54,101 nt of DNA from Betaproteobacteria bacterium. Its GTDB lineage: Bacteria; Pseudomonadota; Gammaproteobacteria; Burkholderiales; SG8-39. Below, one piece after another: positions 8,492 through 16,960 of this stretch. Each line of letters opens with the position of its first letter. Within the stretch, counting starts at the first letter, position 1. The translations under genes and the position numbers were made by a program. The notes beneath the pieces were generated by a model. It did no database searches. It was not told where the DNA came from and saw only the letters and a list, made by a program, of their open reading frames with translations. Location: contig VGIA01000003.1 in assembly GCA_016868105.1 (NCBI GenBank), forward strand, positions 1 through 54,101, in the 5' to 3' direction.

Positions 8492-8502
8492 TATAATATA
8501 AT
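8492..8502 (+). promoter_or_regulatory. Probable -10 region of the pha operon
   Basis: Two overlapping TATAAT hexamers (8492-8497 and 8497-8502) sit in a short AT-rich tract within otherwise very GC-rich DNA, 40-50 bases before phaC. The -35 is poor. Confidence 0.5.
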
Positions 8503-8543
8503 CATGTAGTTGAGCATGATTACCGCGATCCGCGGCAGGCCGA

Positions 8544-10340
8544 TTGACGGCCTGGATTGTGCGGCGCAAAATCCGGCGCTTATTCCGGCTTCCACGGACC
8601 CTGCGCCTGCTCAACGCCACGCCCAACTCGACGCCCACGACGTTCAATGCCCAGGCCCTGCTGAACGCCATTGCCAGCGCCGGCAACCAGGTCACGCAGG
8701 GCTGGATGCCGATGCTGCAGCCCGATCCCAGCCTGGTCGCGAGCCTGGCGCGCAGCTCGACGCGGCTCGCCGCGCTGCAGGCGAAGTACTGCAGTGAGCA
8801 AAAGCAGCTCTGGGAAGCCATGCTGCGCGCAGGCCAAGCCCCCGCGGCTTCGCCCGAGCCCGGCGACCGGCGCTTCGCCGCGCGCGAATGGCGGGACAAC
8901 CCCTACTACGACTATGTGCGGCGGTCCTACCTGCTCGCCTGCCGCTACCTGGAGGAGCTCGCCGAGGGCGCCGAGCTGGAAGGCCGGGCGAAGCAGCGGC
9001 TGCGCTTCGCGCTGCGGCAATGGATCGACGCCATGAGCCCGGCCAATTTTGCCGCCACCAATCCCGAGGTGCTGCGCCTGGCGCTGCAATCGCAGGGCGA
9101 GAGCCTGGCCAAGGGCCTCGCCAACCTGATGGGGGACGCGCGCAAAGGCCGCGTCAGCCAGACCGACGAGTCGGCCTTCGAGGTCGGCCGCAACCTTGCC
9201 GCCACGCCGGGGCAGGTGGTGTTCGAGAACGAGCTCATCCAGCTGATCCAGTACGACCCCGCGACCCCGGAGGTCGGCAAGCGCCCGCTGCTGATGGTGC
9301 CGCCGTGCATCAACAAGTTCTACATCCTCGACCTGCAGCCGGAGAACTCCTTCGTGCGCCATGCGGTGTCGCAGGGCCACACCGTGTTCATGCTGTCCTG
9401 GCGCAACGTAAGCGAGCAGCAGGGGCCGCAGCTTACGCGTCTGGGCTGGGATGACTACCTGAAGCTCGGGATCTTCGAGGCCATCCGGGTCGCGCGCGAG
9501 GTGAGCGGCGCCGAGCGCGTCAATGCGCTGGGCTTCTGCGTCGGCGGCACGCTGCTGGGCGCCGCGCTCGCGGTGATGGCGGCCAAGGGCGAGGATGCCG
9601 TCGAGGCCGTGACCTACCTGACGACCATGCTCGATTTCGAGGAGCCGGGGCAACTGGGCTTTTTCATCGATGAGCCCTCGGTGGCGTTGCGCGAGGCGAC
9701 CATCGGCCGGGGCGGCATCCTGCCGGGCGCGGACCTCGCGTTCGTGTTCTCCTCGCTGCGCGCCAACGACCTGATCTGGCCCTATGTCGTGAACAGCTAC
9801 CTCAAGGGCGGCGGTCCCGCCGCCCTCGACCTGCTGTACTGGAATTCCGACAGCACCAACCTGCCCGGGCCGATGTACTGCAGCTACCTGCGCAATACCT
9901 ACCTCGAGAACAGGCTGCGGGTGCCGGGTGCGCTCACCAACTGCGGCGTGCCGGTGGACCTGGGGCGGGTGGACCGCCCCAGCTTCATCCTCGCCACGCG
10001 CGAGGACCACATCGTGCCCTGGCGCGCCGCGTACCGGTCCCTGAAGCTGCTGGGCGGCGAGAAGACTTTCGTGCTGGGCGCGAGCGGCCACGTCGCCGGG
10101 GTCATCAACCCGGCGGCAAAGGGCAGGCGCTGCTACTGGACAGGCGGCGGCAACGATGCCGACCCGGAGCGCTGGCTGGAGAAGGCCGAGCAGCGTCCGG
10201 GCAGCTGGTGGAGGCAATGGTCCGCCTGGCTGGAGGGATTCAAGGGCGGCATGCGTCCCGCACCGGCGCGTGCCGGCAGCGCGCAATACCCCGCGATCGA
10301 GCCCGCGCCCGGTCGCTATGTGAAGCAAAGAGCAACCTGA
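8544..10340 (+). CDS. phaC: Class I poly(3-hydroxyalkanoate) synthase PhaC
   Basis: Polymerises (R)-3-hydroxyacyl-CoA, mainly 3-hydroxybutyryl-CoA, into PHA on granule surfaces. The 598-residue frame has the lipase-like box GFCVGG with nucleophile Cys332, TREDHIVPW with the catalytic Asp, GASGHVAGVINP with the catalytic His, and conserved blocks MVPPCINKFYILDLQPE and AMSPANF. Family similarity starts near FNAQALLNAI (about residue 34). The first 30 residues, rich in Arg, do not look like a normal PhaC N-terminus. Starts at TTG 8544 or GTG 8559 lack a clear ribosome site, so the 5' end is uncertain and a small frameshift there is possible. First gene of phaCABBR. Confidence 0.95.
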   Translation: MTAWIVRRKIRRLFRLPRTLRLLNATPNSTPTTFNAQALLNAIASAGNQVTQGWMPMLQPDPSLVASLARSSTRLAALQAKYCSEQKQLWEAMLRAGQAPAASPEPGDRRFAAREWRDNPYYDYVRRSYLLACRYLEELAEGAELEGRAKQRLRFALRQWIDAMSPANFAATNPEVLRLALQSQGESLAKGLANLMGDARKGRVSQTDESAFEVGRNLAATPGQVVFENELIQLIQYDPATPEVGKRPLLMVPPCINKFYILDLQPENSFVRHAVSQGHTVFMLSWRNVSEQQGPQLTRLGWDDYLKLGIFEAIRVAREVSGAERVNALGFCVGGTLLGAALAVMAAKGEDAVEAVTYLTTMLDFEEPGQLGFFIDEPSVALREATIGRGGILPGADLAFVFSSLRANDLIWPYVVNSYLKGGGPAALDLLYWNSDSTNLPGPMYCSYLRNTYLENRLRVPGALTNCGVPVDLGRVDRPSFILATREDHIVPWRAAYRSLKLLGGEKTFVLGASGHVAGVINPAAKGRRCYWTGGGNDADPERWLEKAEQRPGSWWRQWSAWLEGFKGGMRPAPARAGSAQYPAIEPAPGRYVKQRAT

Positions 10341-10349
10341 GGAGCTGAC

Positions 10350-11525
10350 ATGGAAGAGATCGTCATCGTAGGCGCGGCGCGGTCCGCGATCGGCAAGTTC
10401 GGCGGTTCGCTCGCGGGCGTGCCAGCGGCGAAGCTGGGCGCGCAGGTCATCAGGAAGGCGCTGGAGCGCGCCAGCATCGCCCCCGACCAGGTGTCGGAAG
10501 TCATCATGGGGCAGGTGCTCACCGCGGCGGTGGGGCAGAACCCGGCGCGCCAGGCGGCGATCTTGGCCGGGCTGCCGGACATGGTGCCGGCGATGACCAT
10601 CAACAAGGTCTGCGGCTCGGGCCTGAAGGCCGCGATGCTGGGCGCGCAGGCCATCGCCAACGGCGACGCCGAGCTCGTGATAGCAGGTGGCCAGGAGAAC
10701 ATGAGCGCTGCGCCGCACGTGCTGAACGGCTCGCGCGACGGTTTTCGCATGGGCGAGGCGAAGATGGTCGACTCCATGATCGTGGACGGCTTGTGGGACG
10801 TCTATAACCAGTACCACATGGGCGTCACCGCCGAGAACGTGGCCAAGGAACATGTCGTCACGCGCGAGGAGCAGGACCAATTCGCGGTGAACAGCCAGAA
10901 CAAGGCCGAAGCTGCGCAGAAGGCGGGCCGCTTCAGGGACGAGATCGTGCCCTACGAGGTGCCGACGCGCAAAGGCCCGATGGTGTTCGCCGAGGACGAG
11001 TATCCGCGCCACGGCGCCACGCTCGAGGCGATGAAGGGCTTGAAGCCCGCGTTCGACAAGGCCGGCACCGTGACCGCGGCCAACGCCTCGGGCATCAACG
11101 ACGGCGCCGCGGTGGTGATCCTCGCCTCGGCGAAGAAGGCGAGGGAACTGGGCCTGAAGCCGCTGGCGCGCATCAAGTCCTTCGCCTCCGCAGGCGTCGA
11201 TCCGAAATACATGGGCATGGGTCCGGTGCCGGCCTCCAAGCGGTGCCTGGCGCGCGCCGGGTGGGCGCCGCAGGACCTCGACCTGATGGAAATCAACGAG
11301 GCCTTCGCCGCGCAGGCGATCGCGGTCAACCGCCAGATGGGATGGGACACCGGGAAGGTGAACGTGAATGGCGGCGCCATCGCCCTCGGGCACCCGATTG
11401 GCGCCTCGGGTTGCAGGATCCTCGTCACCCTGCTGCACGAGATGCACAAGCGCGACGCGAAGAGGGGCCTTGCCTCGCTGTGCATCGGCGGCGGCATGGG
11501 CGTGGCGCTGGCGGTGGAGCGATGA
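10350..11525 (+). CDS. phaA: Acetyl-CoA acetyltransferase (beta-ketothiolase) PhaA
   Basis: Condenses two acetyl-CoA to acetoacetyl-CoA, the first step of poly-3-hydroxybutyrate synthesis. The 391 residues match the biosynthetic thiolase length and positions exactly: nucleophile Cys88 (NKVCGSG), His348 (GHPIGASG) and Cys378 (LCIGGGMG). A ribosome site (GAGG in ACCTGAGGAGCTGAC) lies just after phaC. The last four bases overlap the next gene (ATGA). Confidence 0.96.
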   Translation: MEEIVIVGAARSAIGKFGGSLAGVPAAKLGAQVIRKALERASIAPDQVSEVIMGQVLTAAVGQNPARQAAILAGLPDMVPAMTINKVCGSGLKAAMLGAQAIANGDAELVIAGGQENMSAAPHVLNGSRDGFRMGEAKMVDSMIVDGLWDVYNQYHMGVTAENVAKEHVVTREEQDQFAVNSQNKAEAAQKAGRFRDEIVPYEVPTRKGPMVFAEDEYPRHGATLEAMKGLKPAFDKAGTVTAANASGINDGAAVVILASAKKARELGLKPLARIKSFASAGVDPKYMGMGPVPASKRCLARAGWAPQDLDLMEINEAFAAQAIAVNRQMGWDTGKVNVNGGAIALGHPIGASGCRILVTLLHEMHKRDAKRGLASLCIGGGMGVALAVER

Positions 11526-12289
11526 GCGCGGTGCTCAAGGCCCAGGCGCTGCCGCGGCGCGTGGTGTTCGTCAGCGGCGGCATGGGCGGCATCGGCAGCG
11601 CGATCTGCCGGCGCCTGGCGGCCGCCGGCCACACCATCGTCGCCGGCTGCCTGCCGGGCTACGAGCGCAAGGACGAGTGGCTGGGCGCGATGCGCGGGGA
11701 AGGCTTCAGGGTGCACGCCGCCGAGGGCGACGTCGCCGACTTCGACAGCTGCGCCGGCATGTTCTACAACGTGCGCTCGGTGGTGGGCGAGGTGGACATC
11801 CTGGTCAACAACGCCGGCATCACGCGCGACGCCATCTTCAAGCGCATGACCGAGCGCGACTGGAGCGAGGTCATCAGCACCAACCTGAACAGCGTGTTCA
11901 ACGTCACCCGACAGGTGATCGACGGCATGGTGGAGCGCGGCTGGGGCCGCATCATCAACATCTCCTCGGTGAACGCCATCAAGGGCCAGTTCGGCCAGAC
12001 CAACTACTCCGCCGCCAAGGCGGGCATGGCCGGCTTCGCCAAGGCGCTGGCACAGGAAGTGGTGACCAAGGGCGTGACCGTGAACACGGTTTCGCCCGGC
12101 TACGTCGAGACCGACATGGTGATGGCGATCCGCGCCGAGGTGCGCCAGAGAATCGTGGACTCGATCCCGATGGGCCGGCTGGCGAAGCCCGAGGAGATCG
12201 CCGCGGTGGTGGCGTTCCTCGCCTCGGCAGAGGCGGGCTACATCACCGGCGCCAACATCTCGGTCAACGGCGGCATGCACATGATGTAG
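11522..12289 (+). CDS. phaB: Acetoacetyl-CoA reductase PhaB, first copy
   Basis: NADPH-dependent short-chain dehydrogenase that reduces acetoacetyl-CoA to (R)-3-hydroxybutyryl-CoA. The 255 residues show a glycine-rich cofactor motif ([10 protein letters not shown]), NNAGITRD, the catalytic NYSAAKAG (Tyr and Lys), and the PhaB-type end [11 protein letters not shown]. The start overlaps the phaA stop by four bases. The protein differs clearly from the second copy just downstream, with a longer N-terminus ([13 protein letters not shown]) and a different loop after NAGITRD, so this is not a recent duplication. Confidence 0.92.
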   Translation: MSAVLKAQALPRRVVFVSGGMGGIGSAICRRLAAAGHTIVAGCLPGYERKDEWLGAMRGEGFRVHAAEGDVADFDSCAGMFYNVRSVVGEVDILVNNAGITRDAIFKRMTERDWSEVISTNLNSVFNVTRQVIDGMVERGWGRIINISSVNAIKGQFGQTNYSAAKAGMAGFAKALAQEVVTKGVTVNTVSPGYVETDMVMAIRAEVRQRIVDSIPMGRLAKPEEIAAVVAFLASAEAGYITGANISVNGGMHMM

Positions 12290-12318
12290 TAGACTGGATC
12301 CAGCCTTTCGGGGGAACG

Positions 12319-13065
12319 ATGGTGCAGCAGAATATCGCGGTGGTGACCGGCGGCATGGGCGGCTTGGGCGAGTCCATCTCGACCAAGATGGCCGACGCCG
12401 GCTACAGGGTGGTGGTGACCTATTCGCCGTCCAACACCAAGTGGAAGTCTTGGATCGACCAGATGAGGGGCAAGGGCTACGGCTTCGCGGCCTACCCGGT
12501 GGACGTGACCTCCTACGACGACTGCGCCGCCAAGTGCGCGCAGATCCAGAAGGAGTGCGGCAACGTGGACATCCTGGTCAACAACGCCGGCATCACGCGC
12601 GACATGACCTTTAAGAAGATGTCCAAGGCCGACTGGGACGCGGTGATGCGCACCAACCTGGATTCGTGCTTCTCGATGACCAAGCAGGTGATGGACGGCA
12701 TGGTCGAGCGCGGCTGGGGCCGCGTCATCAACGTCGCCTCGGTCAACGGCCAGAAGGGCGCCTTCGGCCAGACCAACTACTCCGCGGCCAAGGCCGGCAT
12801 CCACGGCTTCACCAAGGCGCTGGCGCTGGAGGTGGCCAGGAAGGGCGTCACCATCAACACCATCTCGCCGGGCTACATCGGCACCAAGATGGTGACCGCG
12901 ATCCCGAAGGAAATCCTCGATTCCAAGATCCTGCCGCAGATTCCCGTCGGGCGCCTGGGCAAGCCCGAGGAGATCGCCGGACTCATCATCTACCTGTGCT
13001 CGGAAGAGGCGGCGTTCGTGACCGGGGCTAACATCTCGATCAACGGCGGCCAGCACATGTACTAA
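12319..13065 (+). CDS. phaB: Acetoacetyl-CoA reductase PhaB, second copy
   Basis: Second tandem acetoacetyl-CoA reductase, 248 residues. It is closer to well-known PhaB proteins: VVTGGMGGLGESIS, then [34 protein letters not shown], catalytic [12 protein letters not shown], and the end ANISINGGQHMY. The start is ATG 12319 with GGGGGAA about five bases before. It lies 29 bases after the first copy and 12 bases before phaR, so all are probably on one transcript. Two reductases may differ in cofactor or chain-length preference; that is inference. Confidence 0.93.
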   Translation: MVQQNIAVVTGGMGGLGESISTKMADAGYRVVVTYSPSNTKWKSWIDQMRGKGYGFAAYPVDVTSYDDCAAKCAQIQKECGNVDILVNNAGITRDMTFKKMSKADWDAVMRTNLDSCFSMTKQVMDGMVERGWGRVINVASVNGQKGAFGQTNYSAAKAGIHGFTKALALEVARKGVTINTISPGYIGTKMVTAIPKEILDSKILPQIPVGRLGKPEEIAGLIIYLCSEEAAFVTGANISINGGQHMY

Positions 13066-13077
13066 GGAGCAACCAGA

Positions 13078-13683
13078 ATGGCCGCGATCCCGGAGGACAA
13101 GATGCAAGCGCAGACACGCCTGATCAAGAAGTACCCGAACCGGCGGCTCTACGACACCAAGACCTCGAGCTACATCACGCTCGCGGACGTGAAGCAGATG
13201 GTGCTCAAGCAGGAGGATTTCCAGGTGGTGGACGCCAAGTCGGGCGAGGAGCTGACGCGGCAGATCCTGCTGCAGATCATCCTCGACGAGGAGTCGGGCG
13301 GCGTGCCGATGTTCTCCTCCGACCTGCTGTCGCAGCTGATCCGCTTCTACGGCAACGCCATGCAGGGCTTCATGGGCAGCTACCTGGAGAGGAACCTCAA
13401 GGCCTTCCAGGACATGCAGAAGTCGATCCAGGACCAGTCGCAGAAAGTGATCTCCGGCGCCGGCGCCACCGACGGCGCGCGCGCCTCGCAGGAGCTGTGG
13501 TCGCAGTTCATGAACCTGCAGGGGCCGGCGATGCAGAGCCTGATGCAGGCCTACGTCGAGCAGAGCCAGAAAATGTTCACCCAGTTCCAGGACCAGATGC
13601 AAAACCAGACCCGCAACATGTTTGCCGGCTTCACCTTCCCCGGCTTCCCCCCGCAGCAGGGTGGTCCCGATAAGAAGCCCTAA
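13078..13683 (+). CDS. phaR: PHA synthesis repressor PhaR
   Basis: Transcription regulator that binds both DNA and PHA granules and typically represses phasin genes until polymer accumulates. The 201 residues have the N-terminal DNA-binding domain ([22 protein letters not shown], about 16-37) and the PHB-accumulation domain ([19 protein letters not shown]). A Gln/Met-rich tail follows. Its 3' end overlaps the likely rimO start. No phasin gene is in the window. Confidence 0.95.
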   Translation: MAAIPEDKMQAQTRLIKKYPNRRLYDTKTSSYITLADVKQMVLKQEDFQVVDAKSGEELTRQILLQIILDEESGGVPMFSSDLLSQLIRFYGNAMQGFMGSYLERNLKAFQDMQKSIQDQSQKVISGAGATDGARASQELWSQFMNLQGPAMQSLMQAYVEQSQKMFTQFQDQMQNQTRNMFAGFTFPGFPPQQGGPDKKP

Positions 13684-14959
13684 GGTTGGTTTTGTATCCC
13701 TGGGCTGCCCCAAGGCGCTGGTCGACTCGGAACGGATCCTCGCCCAGTTGCGCGCCGAGGGCTACGCCACGGCCGCGGACTACGCCGGCGCGGACCTCGT
13801 CATCGTCAACACCTGCGGCTTCATCGACGCCGCGGTCGAGGAGTCCCTCGGCGCCATCGGCGAGGCGCTGAAGGAGAACGGCAAGGTCATCGTCACCGGC
13901 TGCCTGGGGGCGAAGGAGGGCGTCGTCCAGTCCGCGCACCCTTCGGTCCTCGCGGTCACCGGGCCGCAGGACACCGATGGCGTGATGCAGGCGGTGCACC
14001 GGCACCTGAAGAGGCCCCACGATCCTGTAACCGGCCTGGTTCCTCCACAGGGCGTCAAGCTCACCCCCAGGCACTACGCCTACCTCAAGATCTCCGAGGG
14101 CTGCAACCATCGCTGCAGCTTCTGCATCATTCCGTCCATGCGCGGCGACTTGGTCTCGCGCCCCATCGGCCAGGTGATGAACGAGGCCGAGAGCCTGGCC
14201 GGCGCAGGCGTGAAGGAGCTCCTGGTGATCTCCCAGGACACCAGCGCCTACGGCGTGGAGGTGAAGTACCGCACCGGTTTCTGGCGGGGCCGGCCGCTGA
14301 AGACGCGCATGAAGGAATTGTGCGAGGCGCTCGGCACCCTCGGCGTGTGGGTGCGCCTGCACTACGTGTATCCGTACCCGAATGTGGACGAGGTCGTTCC
14401 GCTCATGGCTGAGGGAAGGATTCTTCCGTATCTCGACATCCCGTTCCAGCACGCCAGCCCGCGCATCCTCAAGCTCATGAAGCGTCCCGCCGCGGCCGAG
14501 AAAGTGCTCGCCCGCATCCGCGCCTGGCGCGCCATGTGCCCGGAGCTCACGATCCGCAGCACCTTCATCGCCGGCTTTCCGGGCGAGACCGAGGTGGAGT
14601 TCGAGGAACTGCTCGCGTTCCTGGGCGAGGCGCAGCTGGACCGGGTCGGCTGCTTCGCCTATTCGCCGGTGGCGGGCGCGAAGGCGAACGAGTTGCCCGG
14701 CCCGGTGCCGGCGCAGGTGCGCGAAGACCGCCGGCGGCGCTTCATGGAACGGCAGGCCGCGATCAGCGCGCAAAAGCTGAAAGCAAAGGTGGGCCGGACG
14801 CTGCAGGTGCTGGTGGACGCACCCGGCCTCGGCCGCTCGATGGCCGATGCGCCGGAGATCGACGGCACGGTGCGGTTCCGGGGCGGCAAAGAGGGGGAAT
14901 TGCGCCTGGTCAAGATCGAGCGTTCTGACGAGCACGATCTCTACGGGAGTCTGGCATGA
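13661..14959 (+). CDS. rimO: Ribosomal protein S12 methylthiotransferase RimO
   Basis: Radical-SAM enzyme that methylthiolates the conserved aspartate of ribosomal protein S12. It shows an N-terminal UPF0004 domain ([20 protein letters not shown]) with cluster cysteines, the radical-SAM triad [15 protein letters not shown], a radical-SAM barrel and a C-terminal TRAM domain. The GTG at 13661 gives 432 residues and overlaps phaR by 23 bases; a TTG at 13622 would add 13 unlikely residues. The last four bases (ATGA) overlap the start of the thiolase stump, a relic of a once longer operon. Confidence 0.94.
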   Translation: MVPIRSPKVGFVSLGCPKALVDSERILAQLRAEGYATAADYAGADLVIVNTCGFIDAAVEESLGAIGEALKENGKVIVTGCLGAKEGVVQSAHPSVLAVTGPQDTDGVMQAVHRHLKRPHDPVTGLVPPQGVKLTPRHYAYLKISEGCNHRCSFCIIPSMRGDLVSRPIGQVMNEAESLAGAGVKELLVISQDTSAYGVEVKYRTGFWRGRPLKTRMKELCEALGTLGVWVRLHYVYPYPNVDEVVPLMAEGRILPYLDIPFQHASPRILKLMKRPAAAEKVLARIRAWRAMCPELTIRSTFIAGFPGETEVEFEELLAFLGEAQLDRVGCFAYSPVAGAKANELPGPVPAQVREDRRRRFMERQAAISAQKLKAKVGRTLQVLVDAPGLGRSMADAPEIDGTVRFRGGKEGELRLVKIERSDEHDLYGSLA

Positions 14960-15018
14960 GTGCACAAAGACCTGAGGTGGTGGTGGTTTCGGGTGCGCGC
15001 ACGGGCGTCTGCGGCTAG
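14956..15018 (+). pseudogene. Thiolase (bktB-like) N-terminal stump
   Basis: A 20-codon frame starts with ATG overlapping the rimO stop and reads [20 protein letters not shown], then TAG. VVVVSGART is the invariant N-terminus of thiolases, which normally continues AIGTFGGSL. After GART the frame loses all similarity and stops. In related betaproteobacteria a beta-ketothiolase gene of the bktB type often lies near pha and rimO genes, so this is read as the surviving first 5% of that gene. The intact phaA upstream keeps thiolase function. Confidence 0.7.
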
Positions 15019-15031
15019 GCGAGCGCGCCTA

Positions 15032-15108
15032 GGAAATCAGGGACGGCCACGATTTCCACCCCGGATGTAACCGAGCGGTTATATCGGGCGCCTCAGGCGA
15101 CGCTGAGG
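15032..15108. repeat. Three successive inverted repeats between the thiolase stump and the DUF427 remnant
   Basis: Three hairpins lie in a row: GGAAATC (15032-15038) with GATTTCC (15051-15057); a 12-base arm at 15061-15072 pairing with 15077-15088 around loop GAGC (ten Watson-Crick pairs, one G-T pair, one mismatch); and CCTCA (15091-15095) with TGAGG (15104-15108). No T-run follows on either strand. They may act as a two-way transcript end between convergent remnants, or be relics of lost DNA. Confidence 0.5.
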
Positions 15109-15347
15109 CCCTTCCAGAACGCGACCTAGCCATCGATGTGCTTCGCCGCGTCCTTGTTCACCAGCCCGTCCACCACGTCGTTGTAGCTGCAGCTGCTTTT
15201 CCAAGCGCAGACGGTACGGGCGTCCGAATCCCGCAAACAGGCTCGGTTCACCGCCTCGGGCGGGAAGTGGAGGTTGCCTTCGACCAGCCGCGTCCTGCCG
15301 GGGGCGGCCCAGGCAAGGACTTTCCCGTTCCAGGTTGCCGTGGGCAC
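15093..15347 (-). pseudogene. DUF427 domain protein, decayed
   Basis: From GTG 15347 the minus strand reads PTATWNGKVLAW, then VEGNLHFPPEAVNR, CAWKSSCSYNDVVDGLVNKD and AAKHIDG, which is the DUF427 fold (small beta protein of unknown role). Three defects are visible. A segment normally between the two DAA/AKHI blocks (WYYP..PK type) is missing in frame. A TAG at 15126-15128 stands where the family has an aromatic residue after G. Beyond it the true ending VAFWKGLSVA continues in the same frame to TGA at 15093. It lies 13 bases after the exporter gene on the same strand. A truncated 73-residue product could still be made. Confidence 0.75.
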
Positions 15348-15360
15348 GGCCGTTTCCAGC

Positions 15361-16248
15361 TCAGGCGCGGTGCACCGTGAGCCGCTGCCGGGTGGCGATG
15401 TACAGGCCCGACAACACGATCACGCCCATGCCGACCAACGACCAGCCGTCGGGGAAGTCGCCGAAGACCAGCCAGCCCAGCAGCATCGCCCAGACCAGGG
15501 CGCTGTAGGTATAGGGCGCGAGCAGGCCGGCGCCGGCGTAGTCGTAGGCCTTGATGAGCAGGAAATGGCCCATCGAGGCGAGCATGCCGATGAGCAGGAT
15601 CAGCGCGCCGTGCGAAACCTCCTGTGGGCTGGTCCAGACGAACGGCACCGCGAAGGAGAGCAGCACCGCGCCGACGATCGCGCCCCAGACCAGCGAGGTC
15701 TGCGGCGGTTCCTGTCCGGCGACCTTGCGCGTGAGGATCTGGTAGAACGCGTTGCAAAGCGCCATGCCGAGCGGCAGCAGGGCGTAGGGCGTGAACACCT
15801 CCGAGCCCGGGCGAACGATGATCAGGGCGCCGACCAGGCCGGCGAGGATCGCCAGCAGGCGCGCCATTTCCAGCCGCTCGCCCAGCATCGGCACCGCCAG
15901 AGCGGCCACGAACAGCGGCATGACGAAGCCGATGGCGTTGGCGTCCGCCAGGGGCAGCACGCTGAGGGAAGTGAAGAACAGCAGCGTCGACAGCGCCAGC
16001 AGCAGGCCGCGGGTGAACTGAAGGCCGGGCCGCGCGGTGCGCAGGTAGCGCAGCTCGCCGCGCGCGGCGAATAACGCCAGCAGCAGCGCCAGGTTCGCGG
16101 CGTAGCGCGCCCAGACGATGAGCGGCACCGGGTACCAGCGCGCGAGGTGTTTCGCGGCTGCATCCATGAGGACGAACATGCCCACCGCCGCGACCATGAG
16201 CAGGATGCCGCGCAGCGGCGAGGGCGGGTGCGGGGAGGCGCCAGTCAT
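15361..16248 (-). CDS. EamA/DMT family transporter
   Basis: Inner-membrane drug/metabolite transporter of 295 residues with ten predicted hydrophobic helices arranged as two EamA repeats. Conserved points include RYAANLALLL in helix 2, ADANAIGFVMPLFVAALA in the first repeat and PYTYSALVWAMLLGWLVFGD in the second. The substrate cannot be told from sequence; family members export amino acids, nucleotides or metabolites. A TAGAAT -10-like hexamer precedes the start. The gene sits between two broken genes on the same strand. Confidence 0.88.
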   Translation of the reverse strand: MTGASPHPPSPLRGILLMVAAVGMFVLMDAAAKHLARWYPVPLIVWARYAANLALLLALFAARGELRYLRTARPGLQFTRGLLLALSTLLFFTSLSVLPLADANAIGFVMPLFVAALAVPMLGERLEMARLLAILAGLVGALIIVRPGSEVFTPYALLPLGMALCNAFYQILTRKVAGQEPPQTSLVWGAIVGAVLLSFAVPFVWTSPQEVSHGALILLIGMLASMGHFLLIKAYDYAGAGLLAPYTYSALVWAMLLGWLVFGDFPDGWSLVGMGVIVLSGLYIATRQRLTVHRA

Positions 16249-16260
16249 TGCGAAGGCGCC

Positions 16261-16266
16261 ATTCTA
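16261..16266 (-). promoter_or_regulatory. Possible -10 element for the EamA transporter
   Basis: On the minus strand TAGAAT lies 12 bases before the start codon at 16248. The match to TATAAT is five of six. There is no recognisable -35. Confidence 0.3.
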
Positions 16267-16334
16267 GGCGGCCCTGCGGCAGGGGCGGGACGCGACTCAG
16301 GGGGAACGCGGCCCGCCCCCCGTTTACTGCTCGT

Positions 16335-16871
16335 CTAGCCGCGGCGCTCGGCCTGCAGCACGCCGTTGGTCAGGCGCACACGATCGCCCACGCGCCAGGC
16401 CGGCTGCTGGGCGGTGCTCAATGTGCGCTCGCTGTCGTTCTCCATCCGCACCACCACGTCCCAGCGCTTGGTCGAGCGCACCTTCTGCTCCAACTTGTGG
16501 CCTGCCCAGGCGCCGCCGGCGCGGGCTGCGCCAGCAGTTGCGGGAGCGGCGCCGGCCTGAACGCATCCCGGGCGAACTCGCGCACCGATTGGGGCGAGCG
16601 CCTCCAGCGCGGGCGGCGCGGCTTTCTTCACGACGGGCCTGGGCGCCGGCTTCGCGGCCGGGGTTTCCTAGGTCAGGACCGGCAGCGTGATGCCGCCGGG
16701 GGCGGCGGCGGTCGCGGAGGCCGCGGGCGCGACCACCGGCTGCTGGGTCGTCGTCGCGCCTGACTTGGGCAGGAATCCGGTGAGCGAGGCCACGCCGGCC
16801 GCGGAGAGCACGATCAGCGAGACCGCGGCGGTGGCCACCAGCGGGTGGAGCTTGTTGTTGGTGATTTCCAT
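16335..16871 (-). pseudogene. Glycine-zipper membrane protein, interrupted by a nonsense codon and a deletion
   Basis: ATG 16871 has an excellent ribosome site (AGGAGA) and opens MEITNNKLHPLVATAAVSLI, the N-terminal anchor helix of betaproteobacterial glycine-zipper 2TM proteins. After 67 residues a TAG (16668-16670) stops the frame. The same frame continues with a Pro/Lys-rich linker (AAKPAPRPVVKKAAP) and the family's C-terminal part (KLEQKVRSTKRWDVVVRMEN, AQQPAWRVGDRVR) to TAG at 16335. The glycine-zipper segment itself is largely missing and replaced by a short Ala-rich stretch. The product, if made, would be a 67-residue membrane peptide. Confidence 0.75.
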
Positions 16872-16927
16872 GGCGTTCTCCTGTGTAAGGACGTGGAGCG
16901 AACAACGCCAAGGTAGGCGAGCGGACG

Positions 16928-16945
16928 ACCGATGCCCGTATCGGT
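16928..16945. terminator. Hairpin after lysS
   Basis: ACCGAT (16928-16933) and ATCGGT (16940-16945) form a perfect six-base stem with a six-base loop, 16 bases downstream of the lysS stop on the minus strand. No T-run follows, so it is at best a weak or factor-assisted terminator. Confidence 0.35.
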
Positions 16946-16960
16946 GTGTTACCGGATGTT

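Noticed and set aside
15061..15088. Integron attC-like site
   Set aside because: The arms end in TAACC/GGTTA, but the attC core (RYYYAAC/GTTRRRY with L boxes) and any cassette or integrase are missing.
16282..16319. GGGGCGGG and CCCGCCCC inverted repeat before the EamA gene as a terminator
   Set aside because: The loop is 22 bases and there is no T-run; in DNA this GC-rich such repeats arise by chance.
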